From: an uncultured Eubacteriales bacterium | GTDB taxonomy: Bacteria > Bacillota > Clostridia > Oscillospirales > Oscillospiraceae | DNA length: 9,634 nt | Reading direction: 5' to 3' | Assembly (NCBI GenBank): GCA_900549885.1 | Contig: URQA01000095.1 | Span: forward strand, 1-9,634 | Shown: positions 1-7,155 of the stretch, piece after piece | Layout of the letters: each line of letters opens with the position of its first letter | How positions within the stretch are numbered: position 1 is the stretch's first letter | Position numbers and translations under genes: made by a program | Notes under the pieces: generated by a model | The model's input: only the letters and a program-made list of their open reading frames with translations | Told to the model about the DNA's origin: nothing | Database searches by the model: none

Positions 1-50
1 TGTCCGCCCGCCTTTTCTCAGGCCGGCGATCCTGCCGCTCCCCGCCAAGA

Positions 51-1508
51 TCAGAGTAGCTCCACCCCGCCGGGGATGTCTTTGAACTGGATGCCCATGG
101 CGTTCAACTCGGCCCGGATGCGGTCGGCCTCGGCGTAGTTTTTCGCCTTCTTGGCCTCATCCCGCTGGTGGAACAGAGCGGTGATCTGGTCATTCACTCG
201 TCCCTGGGCATTCTGAATGAGGAAGTCGCCCGTCACCTGAGCGGTGAGCTGGGCCGCCGCCTGGAGCTTCTCCCGCTCCGCGGCGGCTTTCTCCAGCAGA
301 GAGAGAGACAGCACCTGGTCAAAATCGGCCAGGATGGCCAGCCGGGTTGCGTCGCCAGTCTTGGCCTTCAACGCGTCGTACAGCAGGGTGATCCCCTGGG
401 CGGTGTTCAAATCGTTGCCCACCTGCTGGATGAATTTCTCCCGGTACTCCTTCACCACAGTCTCGTCCACCCCGCCGTCTCCCGGTTTCAGGGCGGCGAT
501 TTTTTTCACCAGCTTCTGGTAAGCAGTGGCGGCGTTGGCCAAGTTCTCCCAGGAGAATACCAGTGCCTTGCGGTAGTGGCTCTGGAGGCAGAAGAAGCGG
601 TAGGCCAGGGGATCGTACCCCTTCTCCCGAAGCAGAGAGACGGTGAGGAACTCCCCTTTGCTCTTGCTCATCTTGCCGGAGTTGGTGTTCAGATGGTGGA
701 CATGGAACCATTGCTTGCACCAGGGGTGGCCCAGATAGGCCTCCGACTGGGCGATCTCGTTGGTATGGTGGGGAAAGGCGTTGTCGATGCCGCCGCAGTG
801 CAGGTCCAGATACTCCCCGTTGTACTTCATGGAGATACAGGAGCACTCAATGTGCCAGCCGGGATAGCCTACCCCCCAGGGAGAATCCCACTTGAGAGCC
901 TGGTCCTCGAACTTGGACTTGGTAAACCAGAGGACGAAGTCGTTCTTGTTGCGCTTGTTCCGGTCCTCCTCCACACCCTCCCGGACGCCCACGGCCAGGT
1001 CCTCCTCGTCATGGGCGTTGAACACATAGTAATGGGGCAGCTTGGCGGTGTCAAAGTACACATTGCCCCCGGCAAAGTAGGCGTAGCCCTTTTCCATCAG
1101 CCCGGAGACCGTCTTGATATAGTCCTCGATCATCCCCGTGGCAGGCTGGACCACGTCGGGGGTCTTGATGTTGAGGTCCTTGCAGTCCGCAAAAAAAGCG
1201 TCGGTATAGAACTGGGCGATCTCCATGACCGATTTGTGCTCCCGCCGGGCGCCCTTGAGCATCTTGTCCTCGCCGGTGTCAGCGTCGGAGGCCAGGTGCC
1301 CCACGTCGGTGATGTTCATCACCCGGTTCACGTCATACCCCTCGTAACGCAGGTACTTTTCCAGCACGTCCTCCATAATGTAAGAGCGCAGGTTGCCGAT
1401 GTGGGCATAGTGGTACACCGTAGGTCCACAGGTGTACATCTCCACCCGGCCGGGGGTATGGGTCTGAAACGGCTCCTTTTTATGCGTGGCAGAATTGTAT
1501 AAATACAT
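51..1508 (-). CDS. cysS: Cysteinyl-tRNA synthetase
   Basis: Charges tRNA-Cys with L-cysteine in the cytoplasm. The 485-residue product has the usual full length for this class I synthetase. The N-terminal nucleotide-binding fold carries the HIGH-type motif HIGN at residues 36-39, and GKMSKSKG places the KMSKS loop at 279-283. The family's zinc site is visible as C27 (YTCGPTVY), C222 (ECSC), H247 and E251 (PHHTNE). The C-terminal third is the helical anticodon-recognition part and ends in the conserved GxxxxDxPxG-like segment IQFKDIPGGVEL. The ATG is chosen because AAGGAGG lies 8 bases upstream. It follows cysE after a 77-base gap with no visible terminator, so it is probably co-transcribed from the cysteine T-box promoter upstream of cysE. 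Confidence 0.98.
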   Translation of the reverse strand: MYLYNSATHKKEPFQTHTPGRVEMYTCGPTVYHYAHIGNLRSYIMEDVLEKYLRYEGYDVNRVMNITDVGHLASDADTGEDKMLKGARREHKSVMEIAQFYTDAFFADCKDLNIKTPDVVQPATGMIEDYIKTVSGLMEKGYAYFAGGNVYFDTAKLPHYYVFNAHDEEDLAVGVREGVEEDRNKRNKNDFVLWFTKSKFEDQALKWDSPWGVGYPGWHIECSCISMKYNGEYLDLHCGGIDNAFPHHTNEIAQSEAYLGHPWCKQWFHVHHLNTNSGKMSKSKGEFLTVSLLREKGYDPLAYRFFCLQSHYRKALVFSWENLANAATAYQKLVKKIAALKPGDGGVDETVVKEYREKFIQQVGNDLNTAQGITLLYDALKAKTGDATRLAILADFDQVLSLSLLEKAAAEREKLQAAAQLTAQVTGDFLIQNAQGRVNDQITALFHQRDEAKKAKNYAEADRIRAELNAMGIQFKDIPGGVELL

Positions 1509-1585
1509 TGGTGGTTCCTCCTTGTCTGTCCGGCGGTCTCAGGCCTCCGGGGTGGTCTTCGGTCTCAGGGATCGCTCTCCTTTGG

Positions 1586-2242
1586 TCAGGAGGGCGGAGA
1601 CTCCTCCTGTATCTTCTTCTCCATGAGCTTCTCCAAAAATTCTAGCCGTGACTGGATGGCTTGCAGCTCCTTCTGGACCGGATCGGTGACGTTGACCTGG
1701 TCCACCTTTTCCGCGAAGTCGGGTCTCTGTCCGGCCACCCGCACCACTCGGGCGGGGATGCCCACGGCGGTGGCGTTTTCCGGCACCTCCCCCAACACCA
1801 CGGCGTTGGCGGCGATGCGGGCCCCGTCGCCCACCTTGAAGGGGCCAAGCACCTTGGCTCCTGTGGAGATAAGCACATTGCTGCCGATGGTGGGGTGGCG
1901 CTTGCCATGGTCCTTCCCCGTCCCCCCCAGGGTGACGCCGTGGTAAATGAGCACGTCGTCCCCCACCTCGGCGGTCTCTCCGATGACAATGCCCATACCG
2001 TGATCGATGACCAGGCGGCGGCCGATCTTGGCTCCGGGGTGGATCTCAATGCCGGTGCAGTGGCGGGCGATCTGGGAGTTGAGCCGGGCCAAAAAACGCA
2101 GGTTATGCCGCCACAGCCAGTGGGACACCCGATGAAAAATGACGGCGTGTACGCCGGGATAGAGCAGGAAAATCTCCAGGCGGCTGCGGGCCGCCGGGTC
2201 CCGGTCCTGATAGGCCCGGAGCAGCTCTCCTAATCGGGTCAT
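1586..2242 (-). CDS. cysE: Serine O-acetyltransferase
   Basis: Makes O-acetyl-L-serine from L-serine and acetyl-CoA, the committed step of cysteine synthesis. The 218-residue protein is the short bacterial form: a helical N-terminal part (about 1-60) followed by a left-handed beta-helix of hexapeptide repeats (about 62-165). The expected catalytic residues are present: the D80-H81 pair in IDHGMGIVIGET and H116 in KRHPTIG. The acetyl-CoA loop TLGGTGK is intact. A charged helical tail (about 180-212, ending EKLMEKKIQEE) could form a coiled coil. The start is the ATG with AGGAGG 7 bases upstream. The frame stays open to 2392, but using that start would mean translating the T-box terminator. First gene of the cysE-cysS pair, under a cysteine-specific T-box. 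Confidence 0.96.
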   Translation of the reverse strand: MTRLGELLRAYQDRDPAARSRLEIFLLYPGVHAVIFHRVSHWLWRHNLRFLARLNSQIARHCTGIEIHPGAKIGRRLVIDHGMGIVIGETAEVGDDVLIYHGVTLGGTGKDHGKRHPTIGSNVLISTGAKVLGPFKVGDGARIAANAVVLGEVPENATAVGIPARVVRVAGQRPDFAEKVDQVNVTDPVQKELQAIQSRLEFLEKLMEKKIQEESPPS

Positions 2243-2288
2243 AGTATGCCTCCTTTTCCGCACAAAAACACTTGGTTGGGAGGCATGC

Positions 2289-2325
2289 AAAAACCGCCCC
2301 CCATACTCCATGGTATGAGAGGCGG
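2289..2325 (-). terminator. Regulated terminator of the cysteine T-box
   Basis: A 13-base-pair stem (2313-2325 with 2294-2306, including G-U pairs) with a 6-base loop, followed by five U on the minus-strand RNA. Its 5' side lies just downstream of the T-box core, so formation of the antiterminator would compete with it, as in standard T-box control. Confidence 0.93.
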
Positions 2326-2517
2326 CAAGACCGCGGTTCCACTCTCGTTTCTCACTCAAAGGCCGTGACGTGGCCGGACGGAGGGCATCCATGTCCCCCT
2401 CGCTCCCGCTTGCATTTCACCCAAATGTTCCACGAAGGCCGCTCTCAGCCGGTGGCGGCCCCTCTCTGACGCTTTCCAGACGGGTTACTTCCTGCGTTCA
2501 TCGCGATATGCTTTTGT
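2289..2517 (-). promoter_or_regulatory. T-box riboswitch leader, cysteine specifier (UGC)
   Basis: Leader RNA that senses uncharged tRNA by anticodon pairing and acceptor-end pairing. On the minus strand the T-box core AGAGTGGAACCGCGG lies at 2345-2331, directly before a terminator hairpin. Stem I shows the AGTA loop E motif (2489-2486) followed by ACCC, which pairs with GGGT immediately before GAAA and the specifier. AGAGAG and a GC-rich distal arm lie between them. The triplet after GTGAAA is TGC (2414-2412), a cysteine codon, followed by the usual purine. This agrees with the downstream genes cysE and cysS. The start of the leader is estimated from the promoter. The class is certain; the exact fold is inferred by eye. 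Confidence 0.93.
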
Positions 2518-2523
2518 GTTAGT

Positions 2524-2552
2524 ATATTACCACGAAGGGGAAATGGTGTCAA
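2524..2552 (-). promoter_or_regulatory. Sigma-A-type promoter of the cysE-cysS operon
   Basis: The minus strand reads TTGACA (2552-2547), a 17-base spacer, and TAATAT (2529-2524). This is a perfect -35 box and a five-of-six -10 box at ideal spacing, placed directly before the T-box leader. Transcription should start near 2517. Confidence 0.88.
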
Positions 2553-2663
2553 GCACCGGACATGCCTGCCCTTTTCCTCCAAACGAAAAAGTTCCTGCCG
2601 TTTCGCTTCTATATCGGGTATGCATCTGTCTCCGCTTCCCGGGGTGATTGTGGAAACAGACTT

Positions 2664-2702
2664 CAAAAAGGAAAGGACCTGTCCAGCAGGCAGGTCCTTT
2701 CC
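2664..2702 (-). terminator. Intrinsic terminator after ilvC
   Basis: A perfect 12-base-pair inverted repeat (GGAAAGGACCTG with CAGGTCCTTTCC) with a 9-base loop, followed on the minus strand by TTTTT. It lies 48 bases beyond the ilvC stop codon and closes the ilv operon. The rest of the gap up to the cysE promoter (about 2553-2663) holds nothing I recognise. Confidence 0.93.
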
Positions 2703-2749
2703 AATGAAATTCTCTTTTCAGGTTTGCGCGGAGCCTTTTTCCCTCCGAT

Positions 2750-3769
2750 TTAGTTCGAAGCAGTATCCAGATCCTGGTCCCCGCCCCAGATCATATTGCG
2801 GCGCAGCTCCTCGCCAACAACCTCCATCTGGTGCTTCTTCAGTTGCTGACGCTTGGAGTTGAAGAACGTGCGGCCATTCTTGTTCTCGGCGATCCACTTG
2901 CCGGCAAAAGTGCCGTCCTGGATGTCGGACAGCACGGCGCGCATCCGAGCCTTGGTCTCCTCGTGGGGGATGACCCGGGGGCCGGAGACGTACTCGCCGA
3001 ACTCAGCGGTGTCGGAGATGGAGTAGTTCATGGCTGCCACGCCGCCCTTGTTGATCAGGTCGATGATCAGCTTCATCTCGTGGATGCACTCAAAGTAGGC
3101 GTTCTCCGGCTCATAGCCCGCCTCCACCAGCACCTCGAAGCCGCAGCGCATCAGGTCCACCACGCCGCCGCACAACACGGTCTGCTCACCGAACAGGTCG
3201 GTCTCCGTCTCGTCGTGGAAGGTGGTCTCCATCACGCCTGCCCGGGCGCCGCCGATGCCGGCAATGTAAGCCAGGGCAATCTGATAGGCCCGGCCGGTGG
3301 CGTCCTGCTCCACGGCCACCAGGCAGGGCACGCCCTTGCCCGCCACATAGGTGGAGCGCACGGTATGTCCTGGGCCCTTCGGAGCGGCCATGAATACGTC
3401 CACCCCGGCAGGGGGCACGATCTGCTGGTAGCGGATATTGAAGCCGTGGGCAAAGGCCAGGGCCTTCCCCTCGGTCATATAGGGGGCGATATCCTTCTTA
3501 TAGACCTCAGCCTGGACCTCGTCATTGATGAGCATCATCACAATGTCTGCCCACTTCGCGGCCTCGGGCACGGTTTTGACTGTCAGACCGGCGGCCTCGG
3601 CGTTGGCCCAGTTCCTGGACCCTTCCCGCAGGCCAACACACACATCGCAGCCGGAATCCTTCAGGTTGAGGGCGTGGGCGTGGCCCTGAGAGCCGTAGCC
3701 GATGATGGCGATTTTTTTCCCTTTGAGGTAGCTCAGGTCGCAGTCCTTTTCATAGTACATCTTTGCCAT
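2750..3769 (-). CDS. ilvC: Ketol-acid reductoisomerase
   Basis: Converts 2-acetolactate or 2-aceto-2-hydroxybutyrate to the dihydroxy acids of valine/leucine and isoleucine synthesis, using NAD(P)H and Mg2+. The 339 residues match the short class I enzyme. The Rossmann motif GYGSQG lies at 24-29. The cofactor-specificity loop LREGSR (47-52) has the Arg and Ser typical of NADPH use. H108 (FAHGF) and K131 (APKGPGH) match conserved active-site positions. The metal ligands fit D191 and E195 in TDLFGEQ, then E227 and E231 in FECIHEMK. The start has AAGGAG upstream; the frame stays open to 3955, but those extra codons overlap the preceding gene and look non-coding. Last gene of the ilv operon, 35 bases after the rhomboid gene. 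No ilvD, leu genes or ilvA lie in the window. Confidence 0.98.
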   Translation of the reverse strand: MAKMYYEKDCDLSYLKGKKIAIIGYGSQGHAHALNLKDSGCDVCVGLREGSRNWANAEAAGLTVKTVPEAAKWADIVMMLINDEVQAEVYKKDIAPYMTEGKALAFAHGFNIRYQQIVPPAGVDVFMAAPKGPGHTVRSTYVAGKGVPCLVAVEQDATGRAYQIALAYIAGIGGARAGVMETTFHDETETDLFGEQTVLCGGVVDLMRCGFEVLVEAGYEPENAYFECIHEMKLIIDLINKGGVAAMNYSISDTAEFGEYVSGPRVIPHEETKARMRAVLSDIQDGTFAGKWIAENKNGRTFFNSKRQQLKKHQMEVVGEELRRNMIWGGDQDLDTASN

Positions 3770-3804
3770 AATAAAACAACTCCTTAAAAAATAAAGTGAG
3801 AAAC

Positions 3805-4383
3805 TTATAAAACCCCACAGCCTAAGGCTGCCCATCCTGCCGCAGCGCCCAGGGCCAAGGCCATCAGATGAAGGGCGAGGGTGCTTATATCCATGCCGGG
3901 AAGCACCGGCACATTGGCCAACACCCCATAGTACAGCAGCAGCCGTCCACACCACGAACCCAGCACTCGGTGGGAGGCCTCTGGCCGCAGCAGCCGCAGC
4001 GGGATAAGCAGACCAATCAGGGCAAACACTAGAGGAGAGCCGCCCACAGAATAGGCCGCGTCCGGCGCCAGCAGCAGGAGAAAAGCCGCCTGCGCCCCGC
4101 AGCCTGCCGCCAGCGCAAACAGCAACAACTTGCCCGAGCCCAGAATGGGCATAAGCACCCGACAGGCCCAGTACATGGCCATACAGTTGACCGCTAAATG
4201 GAGAAATCCGGAGTGAAGCAGCAGGCCGGAAAAAAGCCGGTAATACTGTCCGTTGAGCGCATGGATTCCCTGTCCAGCCAGCGTCCCAGAAACGTCAAGG
4301 GACAAATCCAGGCAAAAGCATACAGTCCATACTGCCACAACAGCCCAGGCGGCCCAAGGCCGCCCCCTGCTATTCTCGCTCAT
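3805..4383 (-). CDS. Rhomboid-family intramembrane serine protease
   Basis: A 192-residue, very hydrophobic protein with about six membrane segments. Rhomboids cleave membrane proteins inside the bilayer. The second membrane segment carries the signature HxxxxHxxxN (H57, H62, N66; LLHSGFLHLAVN). The nucleophile region is SVGGSPLVFALIG with S116, and a late segment contains H172 (LALHLMALALGAAAG), so the Ser-His dyad and the oxyanion His/Asn are all present. The usual GxSG motif is GGSP here: the glycine after the serine is proline, which could affect activity. Its ATG overlaps the ilvN stop (ATGA), implying translational coupling. It lies between ilvN and ilvC on the valine-controlled transcript. 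Substrate unknown; a non-proteolytic rhomboid relative is possible. Confidence 0.83.
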   Translation of the reverse strand: MSENSRGRPWAAWAVVAVWTVCFCLDLSLDVSGTLAGQGIHALNGQYYRLFSGLLLHSGFLHLAVNCMAMYWACRVLMPILGSGKLLLFALAAGCGAQAAFLLLLAPDAAYSVGGSPLVFALIGLLIPLRLLRPEASHRVLGSWCGRLLLYYGVLANVPVLPGMDISTLALHLMALALGAAAGWAALGCGVL

Positions 4384-4943
4384 AGCAGGTTTTTGCCCAA
4401 TACAAACTCGCCGGTTTCCTTGTTGTCCTCGTTATCACTAATGGTGGCTCTGCCCCGTTCCAACGCCACCATGCCGGTGCGCACCAGCTCCAGAATTCCA
4501 AACTCCTCTAGAAGCTTTTCCAGTGCATTGTCCTTGGACTCTTCCCCGATGATCGCCAAGGTCAGGGTGGAGGTGGATACATCAATAATGGATGCCCGGA
4601 AGATGTTGGCGATCTGAATGACCTCGTTTCGCACTTCCCGGCTCTCCGCCTTAACCTTAATGAGCACCAGCTCCCGCCGGATAGATGAGTCCGGTGGCAG
4701 CAGCCGCACAGAATAGACGGTGAACTGTTTGCGCAACTGATTGGTAATCTGCTCGATCTGTTGGTCGTCGCACAGTACCTCGATGGTGATACGGGACACC
4801 TCCGGGTCATCGGTGGTGCCTACAGCCAGGGACTCGATGTTGTATCCCTTGCGGGAGAACAGCCGGGATACCTGACTGAGCACGCCGGCGGCGTTCTCCA
4901 CCAGTACGGACAGGGTATGGCGTTTATAATTGGCCGTGTTCAT
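4380..4943 (-). CDS. ilvN: Acetolactate synthase small (regulatory) subunit
   Basis: The regulatory subunit binds the catalytic IlvB chain, stimulates it and gives feedback inhibition, usually by valine. The 187-residue protein has an N-terminal ACT domain (about 8-82) beginning LSVLVENAAGVLSQVSRLF, with the N-x-x-G-V-L effector-site pattern. A C-terminal small-subunit domain follows (about 95-165), including ELVLIKVKAE and a segment near GMVALERG. The tail beyond the domain, EDNKETGEFVLGKNLL, makes it somewhat longer than many relatives. AAGGAGG precedes the ATG. It starts 12 bases after ilvB, and its stop overlaps the start of the rhomboid gene. The symbol ilvH would be equally acceptable for this family. 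Confidence 0.96.
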   Translation of the reverse strand: MNTANYKRHTLSVLVENAAGVLSQVSRLFSRKGYNIESLAVGTTDDPEVSRITIEVLCDDQQIEQITNQLRKQFTVYSVRLLPPDSSIRRELVLIKVKAESREVRNEVIQIANIFRASIIDVSTSTLTLAIIGEESKDNALEKLLEEFGILELVRTGMVALERGRATISDNEDNKETGEFVLGKNLL

Positions 4944-4955
4944 GCTGTTCCCTCC

Positions 4956-6665
4956 TTAATCCAACAGGAAATCAGTGACCGGGGTTCCGCCGTTGACCAT
5001 GGGGTGAACCATGGCGTCGATGTCAATGGCGCAGTCGATCACGCATCCGGTGCCCAGCTCCAAAGCCTGCCTGAACGCCTCGGCGAATTCCGCCTGATTG
5101 GCAGCCCGGAAGCCGTGGAGTCCATAGGCCTGGGCCAGCTTGACGAAGTCGGGGCCCCGGTCCAGATCCGTCTGGGAGAACCTTTTGTCATAAATCAGGT
5201 TCTGCCATTGGCGAACCATGCCCAAAGTCCGATTATCAAAAATGACGGTGATCACCGGGATATTGTAGTATTCCTCTGTAGCCAGCTCATGGCAGTTCAT
5301 GCGGAAGCATCCGTCTCCGGTACAGTGGACCACCACCTTGTCCGGATTGCCCACCTTGGCCCCCATCGCCGCCCCCAGGCCGAAGCCCATGGTGCCGAAC
5401 CCGCCGCTGGTGAGCAACTGGCCGGGCCGGGAGAAGTGATAGTATTGGCAGGACCACATCTGATGCTGCCCCACATCCGTGGCGATAATAGCGTCTCCGC
5501 CGGTAAGCTCCTGGATGGTTTCCAAAATCTCGTGGGGATGCAGGATATCGTCCTTTTTCAGTGGGATCTCCTTGCGGGCGAACACCTGGGCCTTCCACTC
5601 AGAATGGTCATGCTTGGGCAGTTTCTCATTGAGCAGCTCCAGCACCCGCCGGGCGTCTCCGATGATGTGGTGGTAGGTGAGCACGTTTTTGTCAATCTCC
5701 GCCCGGTCAATGTCGATATGTACGATCTTGGCATTTCTGGCAAAGGTGGCCGGATCGGTGGCTACCCGGTCAGAGAAGCGGCAGCCGATGGCGATGAGCA
5801 GGTCGCACTCGGCAGTGGCCATGTTGGAGGCGTGGGAACCGTGCATGCCCACCATGCCGGTGAACAGGGGATGGTCCCCTGGGCAGGCCCCTCCGCCCAT
5901 GATGGTGGAACCCACTGGGGCGTCCAGCGTCTCGATGAATCGGCGGAACTCGGGCACCGCGCCTCTGGAGCGGATCACGCCGCCCCCCACCAGCACCATG
6001 GGCCGCTGGGACTGCTCGATCAGATCCAGCAGCTTGTCGATGTCTCCCTGGTCTGGCTCAGGGTTTTTCAAGTCCCGGTCCGCCCGTCGCAGCATGTTGG
6101 CCAGCCGGCCATGGCTGGCGTGCTCGGATACGGGCAGAGGCTCGTAGTCAGCCATGGCGGCAGTGGCGTTCTTGGCGATGTCCACCAACACCGGCCCCGG
6201 TCGGCCGGACCGGGCGATGGCAAAGGCTTCCCGGATGACATCAGCCAACTGCGCGGCATCTTTTACCAGGAAATTGCATTTGGTGATGGGCATGGTGATG
6301 CCGGTGATGTCCACCTCCTGAAAAGAGTCCTTTCCAATCAGATTTTCCGACACGTTGCAGGTGATAAACACCACAGGGGAGGAATCATAATAGGCTGTGG
6401 CAATGCCAGTGACCAGGTTGGTGGCACCGGGTCCGGAGGTTGCGAAGCATACTCCCACCTTTCCAGTGGACCGGGCATAACCGTCGGCGGCGTGGGACGC
6501 GCCCTGCTCGTGGCTGGTCAGGTAGTGGTGGATCTTCTCCTTATAGCCGTGAAGCTCGAATTCGTCGTAGATGTTCAGGATCGTACCGCCGGGATAGCCG
6601 AATACGGTATCTACCCCCTGCTCCAGCAGACATTCCATCACAATCTGGGACCCTCTCATCAACAT
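4956..6665 (-). CDS. ilvB: Acetolactate synthase large (catalytic) subunit
   Basis: Thiamine diphosphate enzyme that joins pyruvate with pyruvate or 2-oxobutyrate, the first common step of branched-chain amino acid synthesis. From the chosen ATG it has 569 residues, normal for the family. The N-terminal pyrimidine-binding domain has FGYPGG (22-27) and the catalytic glutamate E53 in SHEQGASHAADG. The central domain spans about 190-345. The C-terminal pyrophosphate-binding domain has GDG (450-452) through N457 (GDGCFRMN). Around residues 102-117 the more common GQVP-type segment reads CNVSENLIGKDSFQE, a natural variant. GGAGG lies 11 bases before the chosen ATG; another ATG two codons later is less well spaced. 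The open frame extends to 6770, but that would run through the T-box terminator. First gene of the operon. Confidence 0.97.
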   Translation of the reverse strand: MLMRGSQIVMECLLEQGVDTVFGYPGGTILNIYDEFELHGYKEKIHHYLTSHEQGASHAADGYARSTGKVGVCFATSGPGATNLVTGIATAYYDSSPVVFITCNVSENLIGKDSFQEVDITGITMPITKCNFLVKDAAQLADVIREAFAIARSGRPGPVLVDIAKNATAAMADYEPLPVSEHASHGRLANMLRRADRDLKNPEPDQGDIDKLLDLIEQSQRPMVLVGGGVIRSRGAVPEFRRFIETLDAPVGSTIMGGGACPGDHPLFTGMVGMHGSHASNMATAECDLLIAIGCRFSDRVATDPATFARNAKIVHIDIDRAEIDKNVLTYHHIIGDARRVLELLNEKLPKHDHSEWKAQVFARKEIPLKKDDILHPHEILETIQELTGGDAIIATDVGQHQMWSCQYYHFSRPGQLLTSGGFGTMGFGLGAAMGAKVGNPDKVVVHCTGDGCFRMNCHELATEEYYNIPVITVIFDNRTLGMVRQWQNLIYDKRFSQTDLDRGPDFVKLAQAYGLHGFRAANQAEFAEAFRQALELGTGCVIDCAIDIDAMVHPMVNGGTPVTDFLLD

Positions 6666-6714
6666 TTGGATCTCTCCCTCCTTATAAACTGTTTCCCCGG
6701 ACTTTACCGGGAAA

Positions 6715-6758
6715 TAAAAACAAGCATGGTCATCGTCCTGATAGGACGAAGCCATGCT
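6715..6758 (-). terminator. Regulated terminator of the valine T-box
   Basis: The stem AGCATGG/CCATGCT (6752-6758 with 6723-6729) continues after an internal loop into CGTCCT/AGGACG and is followed by TTTTT on the minus strand. It starts just after the T-box core, where it can be displaced by the antiterminator. The ribosome binding site of ilvB lies about 30 bases further on. Confidence 0.92.
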
Positions 6759-6957
6759 CCGTGGTACCACCTACATTTACAGGCCAATCGGTCCTGCACA
6801 CTCATTGCCCGATAACGGTGGGGGCCGTTCCAGCCTACTAAACAGGAAACCGTTGTTCAGCCGGACTGCTCTCAGGTGACGTTCACCGCACCCCGTTCAC
6901 GAAGGCTCACACCGGCCGCCTTCTCTCTGGGCTTGCGCAGGGGGGCTACTCGCCTGG

Positions 6958-6975
6958 TCAACGCATTCAACGCAT
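6958..6975 (-). repeat. Tandem 9-base repeat in the ilv leader
   Basis: Two perfect adjacent copies of ATGCGTTGA (minus strand) near the 5' end of the valine T-box leader, a few bases upstream of the Stem I strand that carries AGTA. Each copy contains CGTTG, which could pair with CAACG further down the leader (minus strand near 6853-6849). Confidence 0.7.
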
Positions 6976-6999
6976 TATTTGCTTTAGAGTAATAAAGCT

Positions 7000-7028
7000 A
7001 CTATACCGTGTCGCGGGCGATTTGTCAA
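7000..7028 (-). promoter_or_regulatory. Sigma-A-type promoter of the ilvB operon
   Basis: The minus strand reads TTGACA (7028-7023), a 17-base spacer, and TATAGT (7005-7000). Upstream of the -35 box the strand is A-rich (AGAAAAATTTGAAAAACATTT), which could act as an UP element. The expected start of transcription is near 6993. The A/T-rich stretch 7029-7101 between this promoter and the next terminator holds no gene I can see. Confidence 0.88.
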
Positions 7029-7101
7029 CGGCGAACCAAATGTTTTTCAAATTTTTCTGCACTATTCCAAAGAACTGCTCTAAACGAAAAGATTTTTAGG
7101 C

Positions 7102-7136
7102 AAAAAGCAAAGAGGGACGATCTCTCGTCCCCCTTT
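7102..7136 (-). terminator. Intrinsic terminator after the DUF1540 gene
   Basis: A 12-base-pair stem (7125-7136 with 7109-7120, one G-U pair) with a 4-base loop, followed by GC and five T on the minus strand. It lies 20 bases after the DUF1540 stop and separates that gene from the ilvB promoter. Confidence 0.9.
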
Positions 7137-7155
7137 GTTCTCCGGGTTCAATCGG

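Larger units (their letters stand above)
6715..6993 (-). promoter_or_regulatory. T-box riboswitch leader, valine specifier (GUC)
   Basis: Leader of the ilvB operon. The T-box core AGGTGGTACCACGG lies at 6772-6759 on the minus strand, immediately before a terminator. Stem I has AGTA (6950-6947), AGAGAG, and then GTGAAC followed by GTC (6880-6878) and a purine. Aligned with the cysteine leader in this window (GTGAA, one base, triplet, A), the specifier is GTC, a valine codon. This suits an operon making the common branched-chain precursors and suggests induction by uncharged tRNA-Val. The specifier is read by eye; isoleucine or leucine triplets do not fall in this register. The leader start is estimated from the promoter. 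Confidence 0.92.

Noticed and set aside
1..50. Possible downstream gene or terminator after cysS (such as the Mini-III RNase gene that often follows cysS)
   Set aside because: No ribosome binding site, start codon or convincing hairpin with a T-run can be read in these 50 bases.
168..1502. Long plus-strand open frame (444 codons) opposite cysS
   Set aside because: Antisense shadow of cysS; no ribosome binding site and a low-complexity Leu/Val/Gly composition.
1534..1569. Direct repeat CGGTCTCAGG (1534-1543 and 1560-1569) in the cysE-cysS gap
   Set aside because: Only two 10-base copies in a GC-rich spacer with no associated structure or known site; probably chance.
2243..2392. N-terminal extension of cysE
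   Set aside because: It would translate the T-box core and terminator; the ATG at 2242 has an excellent ribosome binding site and matches the family's N-terminus.
2831..3787. Plus-strand open frame opposite ilvC
   Set aside because: Antisense shadow of ilvC with no recognisable domain.
6666..6770. N-terminal extension of ilvB
   Set aside because: It covers the regulated terminator; the ATG at 6665 has GGAGG in front and begins at the expected place in the protein.
4761..6815. Long plus-strand open frame (684 codons) opposite ilvB
   Set aside because: It lies antisense to an unmistakable ilvB and runs into the T-box leader. The translation is rich in Gly, His and Val with no known motif, as expected for a shadow frame in GC-rich DNA.
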